64,000 bases of DNA from Sulfitobacter sp. OXR-159 (GCF_034377145.1 NZ_CP139707.1:2117001-2181000); one strand, 5' to 3'; positions 1 to 7,030 are shown, counted from the stretch's first letter. The notes: generated from the sequence alone by a model not told the origin. Made by a program: numbers and translations.

Positions 1-224
1 CGGCTCTCGATGGAATCTGACCGGAGCGCCATCGCCAGCGCGGCAGGTTTGCTGGCGGCCATCTGGCGCCACAGCAAAAGCTCGGTGCAAATTTCAGGAA
101 GGGCAGTGGCAAGCAGTGCGCAGGTCTCAACGTCGAAATCGCCGCACTGCTGCCGATATGTCGGATTGGCCAATTCGGTCAGCAGTTCGTCGCTAACCAG
201 CGGCTGGTTTTCTGTCGCACGCAT
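1..224 (-). CDS. Hypothetical early-left phage protein (partial, 3' end cut by window)
   Basis: An open leftward frame runs off the left edge. I chose the ATG at 224 (MRATENQ) because a GGAGG lies seven bases upstream; an in-frame ATG at 236 would overlap that ribosome site. About 74 residues are visible, acidic and Leu-rich, with Cys at two places (QCGDF, ETCALL). I recognise no family. It lies directly behind a strong promoter covered by two phage operators, so it is probably the first gene of the repressed leftward operon, which in such phages often leads to recombination or integration genes. Confidence 0.6.
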   Translation of the reverse strand, partial: MRATENQPLVSDELLTELANPTYRQQCGDFDVETCALLATALPEICTELLLWRQMAASKPAALAMALRSDSIES

Positions 225-251
225 CGTTGCCTCCATCTGTTGATGAAGACA

Positions 252-303
252 CTTTTAGTAGTCTAAAAACACTACGTCAAGACGAGTTAGTTTAAAAACA
301 CTA
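252..303 (-). promoter_or_regulatory. Leftward early promoter with two repressor operators
   Basis: Read leftward, TTGACG (275-280) and TAAAAG (252-257) are separated by exactly 17 bases, a good sigma-70 promoter. A 16-bp partial palindrome TAGTCTAAAAACACTA (259-274) fills the spacer. A second copy, TAGTTTAAAAACACTA (288-303), lies just upstream of the -35. Two related copies lie between the repressor and the cro-like gene. This is the layout expected for a phage PL/OL region controlled by the XRE repressor. Confidence 0.7.
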
Positions 304-342
304 TACAGGTGGGCCCGGCTTGATTCTGCGACCTTGGTTTTC

Positions 343-657
343 TTACTCCACCCCCCAAACCTCAATCATAGTTTCCCCCATCATGTCAGCTGCTTCTCTC
401 GCCGCTGCGTCGCACCCCACCTCGACCACTCGCGCCTGAAGGGCATCCCGGTTCTTCAGAACTTGAGCTTGCGCAAGGTCATAGTCGCGGCCACTCAGGT
501 GATTACCCATCACGGCGTCTGTGAGAGATGCATAGCTAGCGCATTGATCCTCAATAGTCAGAACGTACCCCCAAAACTTAGAGAACGTCTGCCAATCGCC
601 CGCAAAACCGGTGACTGGCACTACCGCGAGGAAGGCGGAGAAAAAAAATCGGTTCAT
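343..657 (-). CDS. Hypothetical exported protein
   Basis: About 104 residues starting MNRFFFSAFLAVV, with a typical signal peptide ending near GFAGD. The mature part is rich in Ala/Asp/Val, has two Cys (DQCASY, VGCDA) and ends EVWGVE. I prefer the ATG at 657 to the one at 666, because GAGAG lies nine bases before it and the longer form puts an Asp before the signal peptide. It lies between the leftward early promoter and the repressor on the same strand, the usual place for lysogenic-conversion or exclusion genes expressed with the repressor. The family is not recognised. Confidence 0.6.
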   Translation of the reverse strand: MNRFFFSAFLAVVPVTGFAGDWQTFSKFWGYVLTIEDQCASYASLTDAVMGNHLSGRDYDLAQAQVLKNRDALQARVVEVGCDAAAREAADMMGETMIEVWGVE

Positions 658-821
658 CTGGTCCATCTCTCAATCATTGATTCTTCACTTTATCTAAGAT
701 TGCTTCGCCCCTTGGGCATTCAAGCATTTGAAAGTGAACTACATGTGGTGTGCTTGCAAAAACGCGGGATGTTCCGTTAATGTTCTACTTAACGGAGTTT
801 ATTACATGACAGATCGGGAAA

Positions 822-1184
822 TCATTGATCGCCTTCGCCAGATTTTGGCGACCCCGTGTGTGAAGTCGCAACAAGCGCTTCTCCATAGCCTAAAAGCTGA
901 CGGCGGAGATCTTCGGGTAACTGAGATACTAGGCGAACAATCTGCTGCTCTTCTTCGGTCTGAGCGTCAGACAAAAACTCCTCCAAGGTAGTGCCGAGCG
1001 CTTCACAGACCCTCCTTGCGGACTCGATACGGGGGCTTTGGTTTGTTCCTGCAAACCAGGCGCGAATAGCGCTGTTACCCAAGCCTGCCTTTACCGACAG
1101 CCCCGCTGCTGTCAGGCTCGGGTCCGCATCGATCACGGCCTTCAGTTTCAATAAAAATGGTTCAGTTATGCGTTTGTCTGCCAT
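822..1184 (-). CDS. XRE-family phage repressor (CI-like)
   Basis: A 120-residue protein whose N-terminal 70 residues form a helix-turn-helix of the XRE type: SLTAAGLSVKAGLGNSAIRA is helix 2-turn-helix 3, followed by ESARRVCEALGTTLEEFL. The C-terminal half is a short helical tail without the Ser/Lys autoprotease of LexA-type CI repressors, so RecA-driven self-cleavage is unlikely. The gene is divergent from a small cro-like gene, with operator copies between them. No clear Shine-Dalgarno precedes the start, which fits a weakly translated or leaderless repressor message. Role: maintaining lysogeny (inferred from fold and position). Confidence 0.82.
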   Translation of the reverse strand: MADKRITEPFLLKLKAVIDADPSLTAAGLSVKAGLGNSAIRAWFAGTNQSPRIESARRVCEALGTTLEEFLSDAQTEEEQQIVRLVSQLPEDLRRQLLGYGEALVATSHTGSPKSGEGDQ

Positions 1185-1219
1185 GCCAACAATGTGCGCC
1201 TAGCGCCCTCGCTCTGCCA

Positions 1220-1260
1220 TGGTTTAAAAAGACGTTGACCTAAGTAGTTTAAAAAGACTA
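1220..1260. promoter_or_regulatory. Right operator region between repressor and cro-like gene
   Basis: TAGTTTAAAAAGACTA (1245-1260) matches the left operators at 15 of 16 positions; a degenerate copy TGGTTTAAAAAGAC lies at 1220-1233. The two are 25 bp apart centre to centre. A TTGACC at 1235-1240 could be a rightward -35 whose spacer is covered by the stronger operator; its -10 is weak. This is the OR-like switch. Confidence 0.6.
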
Positions 1261-1270
1261 TCCAAGAGCC

Positions 1271-1483
1271 ATGGAACAGTTCATGGAAGAAGTGCGCGCC
1301 TATGCGGACGCGCTTGGGGTTCAGCCTTCGACAGTTGTGCAGCGCGCAGCGAAGCTCGGCGGTGCGGCGTGGGCAAAGTGGGAAGCGGGCGACGGATCGC
1401 CCACCCTGCGCACGGCGGATAAGATTTTGAAGTTCATCCGAGAGAACCCCGCCCCTACAGAACCCCTTAAGGAGGCCAGCTGA
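1271..1483 (+). CDS. Small Cro-like DNA-binding protein
   Basis: 70 residues. YADALGVQPSTVVQRAAKLG followed by WAKWEAGD and LRTADKILKFI resembles a compact helix-turn-helix like those in small phage Cro/antirepressor proteins. AAGAG lies six bases before the ATG. It is the first rightward gene after the operator pair and divergent from the repressor, which is the evidence for a Cro-type role. Its TGA overlaps the next start (TGATG), so the two are translationally coupled. Confidence 0.6.
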   Translation: MEQFMEEVRAYADALGVQPSTVVQRAAKLGGAAWAKWEAGDGSPTLRTADKILKFIRENPAPTEPLKEAS

Positions 1484-1671
1484 TGCGCGCCCTGATAAAC
1501 TCACTTCGCCACCACATCCGCTATGCGTTCGACGCGGATTACCGGATCGAGCGTATCGCGGACGCGGTAGAGCGGCGGCTTCAGCCCCAGATTGGAGCTG
1601 AAGTTCGTGGTGAACTCGATCGCGTCGCTGGTCGGGTCTCGGCCACCATCTCGGCAAGCTTTGCGAATTGA
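1483..1671 (+). CDS. Hypothetical phage protein
   Basis: 62 residues, predicted mostly helical, with a basic N-terminus (LINSLRHHIRYAF) and an amphipathic region (IERIADAVERRLQPQIGAEV). It starts at an ATG overlapping the previous stop, preceded by AAGGAGG. No family is recognised. Its coupling to the cro-like gene implies early, repressor-controlled expression. Confidence 0.55.
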   Translation: MRALINSLRHHIRYAFDADYRIERIADAVERRLQPQIGAEVRGELDRVAGRVSATISASFAN

Positions 1672-1674
1672 CCG

Positions 1675-1899
1675 TCAGGGGGATGTTATGATGCGAACCA
1701 ACCGTGCAAATTCCTCGGCCCGCACCGGTGTCGACGTGTCGCCACTTCCGATTGCATCTAGCCTTTCGACAAGTCGGTCTACCGTTCCGGGCGCTGCCGT
1801 TTCGAGCTCTCTTGCAATCATGCCGATTGCCTTCGAGTTTGCTTCCGCCCGCGCAGCGGTACGTTCCACGACTTCCCACAGCTTCATCGTCTCGGCCAT
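1675..1899 (-). CDS. Hypothetical helical phage protein
   Basis: 74 residues, highly helical (WEVVERTAARAEANSKAIGM), ending in VRIITSP. A good AAGGAAAG ribosome site lies four bases before the ATG. It converges on the preceding rightward gene with a three-base gap. Its amino-acid composition looks coding, whereas the frames on the other strand are Ser/Arg-rich and have no ribosome site. Function unknown. Confidence 0.5.
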   Translation of the reverse strand: MAETMKLWEVVERTAARAEANSKAIGMIARELETAAPGTVDRLVERLDAIGSGDTSTPVRAEEFARLVRIITSP

Positions 1900-2010
1900 C
1901 GTTCTTTCCTTTCAAGTGGTGGCTGAATTGGCGGAGCGGGCCGTGCTGGGCCTGTTCCGCCACCTTAATTGCGGCGTTGTTGCCAAACATGCAATCTGGG
2001 AGGCCAGCTG

Positions 2011-2106
2011 ATGCAGGGATATGCGCTTTGCGTTTCATGCCATAACCCTGCGCCGCTTTCCCGCGCGCGCACAGGAAACGAGGTTTCCCATGGTGTCGCG
2101 CAGTGA
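2011..2106 (+). CDS. Very small CxxCH-containing ORF
   Basis: 31 codons starting MQGYALCVSCHNP, preceded by a strong GGGAGG eight bases before the ATG. The CxxC could bind zinc; a single CxxCH in an unexported peptide is unlikely to be a haem site. The sequence GGAGGCCAGCTGATG before it is identical to the junction at 1471-1485, so the translation-start region is duplicated. Stop and a downstream GTG overlap (GTGA at 2103). It may be real or a remnant of the following zinc-ribbon frame. Confidence 0.3.
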   Translation: MQGYALCVSCHNPAPLSRARTGNEVSHGVAQ

Positions 2107-2189
2107 CTGAATATCCAGCAGGCATACGTCCAGATGATGGAAGCCGTGCCTTGTGGCTGTTGTTTAGCCATTTGCTAAATGGTTCGCCG

Positions 2190-2384
2190 ATGACCAACGC
2201 AGAGTGGTTTCAATTTTCTCAGCGATGGGAGGCCCTTTGCGCGCTTCGCTGCAATGCGTGCAGTGGTGCCGTGAACTGCTGCCCAAAGTGTTCTGATCAA
2301 GCTACATATATGCGCGGCATTCTTCGATCGGAAGTGGAAGCTGCAATCCAGCGCGGCCCGTCACCTGACTTGGTGGAGCTTTGA
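2190..2384 (+). CDS. Small Cys-rich (zinc-ribbon-like) phage protein
   Basis: 64 residues from the ATG: MTNAEWFQFSQRWEAL, then LRCNACSG...CCPKCSDQ, two CxxC knuckles typical of a small zinc ribbon, then a helical tail. No good ribosome site precedes this ATG. An in-frame GTG at 2103, overlapping the previous tiny frame, would give 93 residues. The 3' end overlaps the convergent gene by 24 bases. Function unknown; such small ribbons are common in phage early regions. Confidence 0.45.
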   Translation: MTNAEWFQFSQRWEALCALRCNACSGAVNCCPKCSDQATYMRGILRSEVEAAIQRGPSPDLVEL

Positions 2385-2633
2385 TATGCGCGATATGAGT
2401 TCATTTAACGCCACTTCGGTTGCATCATCCATATGGACTTGGCTTTGTGTCGCAATTCTGCGGCAGAGAGTGTCGAAGCTACCTGGCTTGATCTCATCCA
2501 GCAAGTCGCACGCGGTTCCAAAGGCGATAGCTAGTGCTGACATGTCCGATGGGATGAATTCCAGCACTTCAGATTGTATCTGCAGCTTTTTCTCCAACGC
2601 GGAAATGCGGCCTTCAAGCGTTTTATCCATCAT
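2361..2633 (-). CDS. Hypothetical phage protein
   Basis: 90 residues beginning MMDKTLEGRISALEKKLQIQ, a short coiled coil, followed by a helical domain (SALAIAFGTACDLLDEI). AAAGGAA lies six bases before the start. It is oriented against the surrounding early genes. Nothing identifies its function. Confidence 0.5.
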   Translation of the reverse strand: MMDKTLEGRISALEKKLQIQSEVLEFIPSDMSALAIAFGTACDLLDEIKPGSFDTLCRRIATQSQVHMDDATEVALNELISRISKLHQVR

Positions 2634-2701
2634 GTTGATTCCTTTGTTTTCGCAAGTTTCGAAAACCCTATTCGCTTCGCCTTCAGAAGGAGAGACTGGT
2701 A

Positions 2702-3151
2702 ATGCCTGACTTCCGCAAAATCGTCCGCGCGAACATGAAGTCTCTCGTGGATTGGTTTGGTTGCTATGACGCGGTTGCCGAAACCTTCAATGCCCGGTGG
2801 GGCGGCGGCGCAAGCAAGGGCACGATCAGCAAGAAGATTAGCGGCAATCTGGACTGGACGGTGGCCGACGTCATCGCGCTGGAAGACGCGGCAGGCCGCT
2901 ATCCCGTCACCCGCATGATGGCGCGGCGGCTGGAAAATCGGCCCGCTGCCGAAGGTGGTAGCTTGCTGATGGATGGATCCAGCATCGCCAAGGAAAGCGG
3001 GGAAGCGATATCGGCCATTCTGGCCGCAGAGCAGTCGACCTGCGCCGATGAATGCGCGCAAGCCATCAAGGAAGTCGATGACGCCATGTTCGCCCTGCGC
3101 CAAGCACGGGCGCGGCTGGAAAAGTCGATGGGGAACGGGGGTGCAGCGTGA
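2702..3151 (+). CDS. CII-like phage regulatory protein
   Basis: 149 residues. The N-terminal half (FRKIVRANMKSLVDWFGCYD, then GASKGTISKKISGNLDWTVA) resembles phage CII-type helix-turn-helix regulators, with an insertion helix KGTISKK as the likely recognition helix. The C-terminal half is helical and may oligomerise. AAGGAGAG precedes the ATG. It heads a chain of overlapping early genes: its TGA overlaps a GTG at 3148 opening a 23-codon frame that reaches into the next gene. Role in lysis/lysogeny or early transcription is inferred from the fold. Confidence 0.6.
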   Translation: MPDFRKIVRANMKSLVDWFGCYDAVAETFNARWGGGASKGTISKKISGNLDWTVADVIALEDAAGRYPVTRMMARRLENRPAAEGGSLLMDGSSIAKESGEAISAILAAEQSTCADECAQAIKEVDDAMFALRQARARLEKSMGNGGAA

Positions 3152-3208
3152 CTACACCGAGCTTGCCCGCGGCTGGTCTCCTTACGGCGAAACAGAAGAG
3201 CGTGCACC

Positions 3209-3718
3209 ATGGGGCATGACTTCCAGTTTCCCCGCGACCCTGACTGGGAATGGTTGAAGGCCAGCTATCCGAGCAACGTGCTGCTGCGGGCAGATTGTCA
3301 GTTTGTCGAGGCTGTAAGTCACCTCATCGGACGAATGGCCTACCTATCAACGCCCTACACCAAGGCCGTGGTCAACGATCAGATGGAGTGGGATCGCGGC
3401 ATGTCGTGTGACATCGAAGTGCGCACCGCTCGTTGGGTGCGTGCCTTTGCGATCGAAGGCATCACGGCCGTCTCGCCGATTCTACTTTCCTGCGCAGCCT
3501 GCCACGCGGACATCGAGGACCGGCTTGACCCTTTGGATGACGTGTTTTGGGCACGCTGGCGCCGCCCGCTGCTATCGGCCTCTGGCGCCGTGGTCATCCC
3601 GGCAATGGACGGCTGGGACGTGTCCCAGGGCGTTTGGCGAGACGCCTGTTGGGCGCTGCTGCACAACGTTCCCGTGCACCTCATCGCCAAAGGCTCTGAG
3701 TTTGGAGCTGATTTGTGA
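3209..3718 (+). CDS. DUF1937 family protein
   Basis: 169 residues. MAYLSTPYTKAV, followed by AIEGITAVSPI and a C-terminal VIPAMDGWDVSQGV with VPVHLI, is the pattern of DUF1937, a Rossmann-like family related to nucleoside 2-deoxyribosyltransferases and frequent in phage early regions. The N-terminal 35 residues precede the usual domain start. Substrate unknown; a role in nucleotide modification or degradation is possible but unproven. A weak GAAGAG precedes the ATG, and a short GTG-started frame upstream (3148-3219) may supply coupled ribosomes. The stop overlaps the methyltransferase start. Confidence 0.7.
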   Translation: MGHDFQFPRDPDWEWLKASYPSNVLLRADCQFVEAVSHLIGRMAYLSTPYTKAVVNDQMEWDRGMSCDIEVRTARWVRAFAIEGITAVSPILLSCAACHADIEDRLDPLDDVFWARWRRPLLSASGAVVIPAMDGWDVSQGVWRDACWALLHNVPVHLIAKGSEFGADL

Positions 3719-4425
3719 GTAGCGCGACGAGAGACGTGACGATCGGCAGATGCCGGTTGATCCTCGGTGATGCCCTGGATGTTCTGCCGAACCTTTCGGG
3801 GCAGGCAGACTTGGTGGTCACAGACCCGCCATACCGCTTGACGTCCGGAGGCAATCGCCCCGGAGCCATGGGCGGCAAGATGGCGGCAACCGTCTATGAC
3901 AACAGCGGGCTGCTTATGGATGTCGTGGACTGGGCCGATATCGGCGGCCCAATTTACCGCGCCCTCAAATCCGACGCGGACGCGTATGTCATGGCGGACG
4001 ATAAAAATCTGTTCGCAGCCCACGGGGGTTTCCTTGGCGCAGGGTTCAAATTCCACAGCCTGCTGACTTGGGACAAGATCACCCCCTCGCGCACCCGGTA
4101 CTATATGAAGGACAGTGAGTTCACGCTCTACCTCTGGAAGGGGGCGGCGCGCGACATCACGAACGGTGGTGACAAGCGCATCACGCGAATGGCGCGTCCG
4201 AAAGATGCAGTGCACCCAACACAAAAGCCGGTCGACCTGATGGCGCAGTACATCGGCAATTCCAGCCGCGAGGGCGATCTCGTACTCGATCCGTTCATGG
4301 GGTCCGGAACCACGCTGGTTGCTGCGGCTATGCTGGGTCGACGGGCCATCGGTATCGAAAAGAGCCCCGTGCACTTTGAGGCCGCATGCGCCCGCGTTTC
4401 GGCTGCTGTGAGGGAGGCTGCGTGA
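3715..4425 (+). CDS. Site-specific DNA methyltransferase (beta class)
   Basis: 236 residues. Catalytic motif IV DPPY lies at residues 37-40 and the AdoMet-binding motif DPFMGSGTT at 192-200, with HPTQKP between them. This IV-before-I order defines the beta class of N6-adenine or N4-cytosine methyltransferases. The GTG start overlaps the preceding stop (GTGA). No restriction enzyme is adjacent, so it is an orphan phage methylase that probably protects phage DNA or regulates replication/packaging. The target base and recognition sequence cannot be read from the sequence. Confidence 0.9.
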   Translation: MSSATRDVTIGRCRLILGDALDVLPNLSGQADLVVTDPPYRLTSGGNRPGAMGGKMAATVYDNSGLLMDVVDWADIGGPIYRALKSDADAYVMADDKNLFAAHGGFLGAGFKFHSLLTWDKITPSRTRYYMKDSEFTLYLWKGAARDITNGGDKRITRMARPKDAVHPTQKPVDLMAQYIGNSSREGDLVLDPFMGSGTTLVAAAMLGRRAIGIEKSPVHFEAACARVSAAVREAA

Positions 4426-4539
4426 TGGACGCCCAAATGCCCTCCAGCGCTCTGTTATGGCCCCGCATACTCAAGCCGCCTGCTCGACCTCCATGAGCTG
4501 AGTAAGAGGCGAAAAACAGGCCGCATAAGGCCTGAATAA
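4425..4539 (+). pseudogene. Possible frameshifted small phage gene
   Basis: The ATG overlapping the methyltransferase stop opens MDAQMPSSALLWP and stops after 23 codons. In the +1 frame the same stretch continues protein-like as YGPAYSSRLLDLHELSKRR to a stop at 4537-4539. Joining the frames near 4455-4460 gives one basic protein of about 37 residues without other stops. This may be a small gene broken by a one-base change, a shift site, or chance. No homologue is recognised. Confidence 0.25.
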
Positions 4540-4593
4540 CACACGATTGGCGCGGCGTTTTGCCGTGCCAACAGGCATGCGAGGGCGAAACGA

Positions 4594-5277
4594 GTGGATC
4601 CAATGCGCAAATACGACATCGAGCGGCCCCCCTTTGAGGGTGAACCGCGCGTGATCGCCCCTGAGGAGTGGCGACAGCAACGATGGGGTTGGATGGAAAG
4701 CGTGCGCCGCGACAGCAGCCTGAGCCCCATGGCGCGGCTTGTCGCCGACACCTTGGTGTTGGAGTTCGCCAACCGCGAAACCCATCGCTGCGATCCATCG
4801 CGCCGCCAGCTGGCCGACATACACGGCTGCTCGGAAGACACCATCAAGCGGGCCATCAGGGAACTGATTAAGGCTGAGTGGATCGTGATTCTGGCAGGCG
4901 TCGGCCGGGGGAAAAGCACCCAATACGGGTTCCTCACACGGGCCAAAATCGTGCACCTAAAAGGGGGTAAAAATGCACCCCTAAAAGGGGGTAGGAATGC
5001 CCCCTTTTGCGATTCCGAAAAGGGGGCAGATTTGCCCGGAAAAGGGGGTAAATCTGCATTGGTGCATAATATAGATAAACCACAGAAGAACCAAAGGGCG
5101 AAAGCGGGGAAGTTTTCCCCCAATCCGATGGTTCAGCGAGAGGCGAAAAACGCCGTCGCCAGACTGCGGGAGGGCCGCCCTGATGCCCTCGCCGATCTGC
5201 AGCCTTGGGTCATCGATCACATCATCGCTGCGAACCTGCTCACCGATGCCGAACAGGCAGCGGCGGGGCTGGGCTGA
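4594..5277 (+). CDS. Replication initiator (lambda O-like, winged helix)
   Basis: 227 residues. The region about 35-100 (SPMARLVADTLVLEF, SRRQLADIHGCSEDTIKRAI, ELIKAEWIVILAGVGRGKS, YGF) is a winged helix-turn-helix of the replication-protein-O/DnaD-like type. After it comes a stretch of short GK-rich repeats (KGGKNAP, KGGRNAP, GKGGKSA) encoded by tandem DNA repeats, then a helical C-terminus. Start GTG chosen for GAGGG eight bases upstream; an ATG three codons later lacks spacing. Phage initiators of this kind bind iterons inside their own gene, and such repeats are present here. The role is inferred from fold, repeats and position. Confidence 0.7.
   Translation: MDPMRKYDIERPPFEGEPRVIAPEEWRQQRWGWMESVRRDSSLSPMARLVADTLVLEFANRETHRCDPSRRQLADIHGCSEDTIKRAIRELIKAEWIVILAGVGRGKSTQYGFLTRAKIVHLKGGKNAPLKGGRNAPFCDSEKGADLPGKGGKSALVHNIDKPQKNQRAKAGKFSPNPMVQREAKNAVARLREGRPDALADLQPWVIDHIIAANLLTDAEQAAAGLG
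4957..5050 (+). other. Iteron-like repeats inside the initiator gene (candidate phage origin)
   Basis: AAAAGGGGG occurs four times in direct orientation (from 4959, 4983, 5018 and 5040) and once inverted (CCCCCTTTT within 5000-5008). The first two copies belong to 24-bp units that share CTAAAAGGGGGTA and an AATGC core. Lambda places its O-binding iterons inside gene O, and this arrangement is the same. An A/T-rich stretch (GCATAATATAGATAAACC, about 5063-5080) follows and could be the unwinding element. Confidence 0.6.
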
Positions 5278-5296
5278 GAATAGGGGGATGGGGCGA

Positions 5297-5908
5297 ATGG
5301 ATCAGATCAAAACCACCGATGCGGCAACTGAAGGTGCCGCGCCGCAAGAGACCAACCGAGCGCGGGTACGCCGTCTGTTCATCGATCCGCTGGTCAAGGA
5401 TGGCATGCGCTTCCGCCGACAGACCTCGGCTGACGATCAGCGGCGCAAGCTTGACCAGATGGCCGATGATCTCGGGTATCTCTCGGATGAATCGCTGCGC
5501 GTCCTCGCCGCCTGCATGCGAACGAAGGGCGAAGGGTCGAGCAAGGTCTTTTGGCCCAGCCGGGTGAGCATCCTCGGATTTGCCGAAGCGCGTGAGCGCA
5601 TGCCGTTGCAGGACGTGCCGGGCCTGCGATCTTGGTTCGTGTCGGCCGCAGGCCGAAAGGCGGCAGCCGTTCCGGGCCGGTTGATCTCCGAGTATGTTTT
5701 TTGGAAGAACCACAAGCGCCCTCCGCGTGGGGATCGGGAATGGTCGATCGTCACCAGCCGCGCCGAGGATTACGCGCGCCGGGTCGAGCTGATCGAAGAC
5801 CGCCTGCATCGCGGCGTGACCGTCACCGAAGAGGAAAATAGCTGGCTGCAGCGATACCACGAAACTGAAGAAATGCTGCGCGGCTGGCTGACCGGAGAGG
5901 GTGCGTGA
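5297..5908 (+). CDS. Hypothetical phage protein after the initiator
   Basis: 203 residues from the ATG at 5297; five G's lie nine bases before it, and another ATG at 5288 is possible. The protein is basic and helical (RARVRRLFIDPLVKDGMRFR, WFVSAAGRKAAAVPGRL, WSIVTSRAEDYARR), with no nucleotide-binding motif. Its position after the initiator is that of helicase-loader genes such as lambda P, but no sequence motif confirms this. Its TGA overlaps the next ATG, so the genes are coupled. Confidence 0.6.
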   Translation: MDQIKTTDAATEGAAPQETNRARVRRLFIDPLVKDGMRFRRQTSADDQRRKLDQMADDLGYLSDESLRVLAACMRTKGEGSSKVFWPSRVSILGFAEARERMPLQDVPGLRSWFVSAAGRKAAAVPGRLISEYVFWKNHKRPPRGDREWSIVTSRAEDYARRVELIEDRLHRGVTVTEEENSWLQRYHETEEMLRGWLTGEGA

Positions 5909-6810
5909 TGAAAATGGCGAAGATCGACACCCCCGAAATCCAGTGGTTCGCATGCCGAGTGAAACGCAAGCAGCTTGGCGGCATTCGGTCGGTCACCGTG
6001 GGCGGGGACTTCGAGGCATACCGCGATCGATCAGGCCGGATGCGCAAGCGCCGCGTCAATGGAACCGGAAGCCAGGTGTTCCTGCCGGAACACCTGCTGC
6101 GCCGAGCTGGCTTCGAGGTATTCCTGCCCGTAAAAAAAGTGCTGCGCCGGAAGAACCGTTTTACGCCTGAGAAAACACACGTGACGCAGCCGCTCTTGGC
6201 CGATTGGCTTTTCGTGGGATGGCGGGCGGATGTCGATAGGTGGCGCGAGCTGATGGAGTTGGAGGTGATCTCAGGTGTCATGGGGACTGGCGGGCGCCCG
6301 GCGGCAATCCCTTCGTACAGAGTTGCCCGACTGATGCGACAGTGGGGCGGAGGTCGTTTATCCCGTGAGTGCAAAAAAATGGCCGAACAGCCACAGCCTT
6401 ACAGCCCGGGCGAGATCGTGAAAGTTCCTGATGGGCCTTTTGTCGACTTCGATTTTAGAATTGTGGATGTGACGGCAAAGGCTGCCCGGGGGGTCATCAA
6501 CATCTTCGGGCGCGAAACCCCTCTTGAGGTTCCGATCGAAAAACTTCCAGAGCGCATCACCGAGGAACGCCCATCTCTGCTGTCTGATCTAAGCTTGAGC
6601 GACCCATTCGATCCCGCGCTTTCTGCATGCCCATGCGGCCATCGGGCAGCTCAAGTATTGCCTGACGATTCGGGGTATTGCGTGGCTTGCGGCAACTGCG
6701 GCGGCCGCGCTGCACGATGGTCTCGGGATGAGGACGACGCGAAAAAGCGCTGGAATGCCTGGGTGGACAGCATGACGTTAAGTTTTCCTCACAGCGTTAA
6801 GGGGGCTTGA
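5908..6810 (+). CDS. NusG-like transcription factor with C-terminal Lar-like zinc ribbon
   Basis: 300 residues in three parts. Residues 10-145 look like a NusG N-terminal domain (IQWFACRVKRKQ; VFLP and LADWLFVGWRADV as core strands) with a basic insertion. Residues 165-215 form a KOW-type barrel: YSPGEIVKVPDGPFVDFDFR, then RGVINIFGRETPLEV. Residues 241-285 carry Cys 241, 243, 258, 261 and 264 with a tail KKRWNAWV, resembling the Lar restriction-alleviation ribbon. NusG/RfaH-type proteins bind RNA polymerase and suppress pausing or termination. Its position before two tandem terminators and the late operon suggests a phage antiterminator (inference). Coupled to the upstream gene by overlap. 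Confidence 0.72.
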   Translation: MKMAKIDTPEIQWFACRVKRKQLGGIRSVTVGGDFEAYRDRSGRMRKRRVNGTGSQVFLPEHLLRRAGFEVFLPVKKVLRRKNRFTPEKTHVTQPLLADWLFVGWRADVDRWRELMELEVISGVMGTGGRPAAIPSYRVARLMRQWGGGRLSRECKKMAEQPQPYSPGEIVKVPDGPFVDFDFRIVDVTAKAARGVINIFGRETPLEVPIEKLPERITEERPSLLSDLSLSDPFDPALSACPCGHRAAQVLPDDSGYCVACGNCGGRAARWSRDEDDAKKRWNAWVDSMTLSFPHSVKGA

Positions 6811-6820
6811 CTGCGGGGGC

Positions 6821-6929
6821 GCATGTCTCTTAACAGTTGGGCATAGACGAAGGTTTGTTGGCCACTGTTGAAAGATACATGCCAGCGCTCCGGGCGGTCG
6901 AAGTCGCATGTGTTGCACCCGATTTCGAC
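6821..6929 (+). other. Structured non-coding region upstream of the late operon
   Basis: No coding frame with a ribosome site is visible between 6811 and 7184. Two hairpins occur. Arms 6821-6837 and 6864-6882 pair through GCATGT/ACATGC, TCTT/AAGA and AACAGT/ACTGTT around a 26-base loop. Arms 6897-6905 and 6921-6929 pair nine bases with one G-U. Together with the terminators that follow, this looks like an untranslated leader or a put/Q-type antitermination site; no known RNA family is recognised. Confidence 0.4.
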
Positions 6930-7003
6930 TGTATGCCGTCAAGTCCGGGCTACCACGCGAAAGCGCCGCCGCCTGTGACACTGCTACTGCAATGGAGAGA
7001 ATG

Positions 7004-7030
7004 GCCCGGCTGAAAAGCTCGGGCTTTTTT
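7004..7030 (+). terminator. Rho-independent terminator (first of two)
   Basis: GCCCGGCT, GAAA loop, AGCTCGGGC (one bulged base) followed by six T's. It would stop early transcripts before the late genes unless antiterminated. A small hairpin CACCAA-TGC-TTGGTG (7050-7064) lies between it and the next terminator. Confidence 0.85.

Noticed and set aside
806-991. Rightward ORF (MTDREIIDRLRQI...) with GGAG before its ATG and a CCGTTAA/TTAACGG inverted repeat upstream
   Set aside because: It lies entirely over the 3' part of the repressor, whose helix-turn-helix sequence is convincing. The inverted repeat may instead be part of a control site or the repressor terminator.
1965-2171. Leftward 68-codon ORF
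   Set aside because: No Shine-Dalgarno and unusual Trp/Cys/Pro-rich composition; overlaps the small rightward frames.
1166-2197. 343-codon leftward ORF
   Set aside because: Arg/Gly/His-rich composition, no ribosome site, and it overlaps several smaller genes with better starts; antisense shadow.
4959-5050. G-rich repeats as a CRISPR array
   Set aside because: Units are short, unevenly spaced and encode part of the initiator protein; no spacers.
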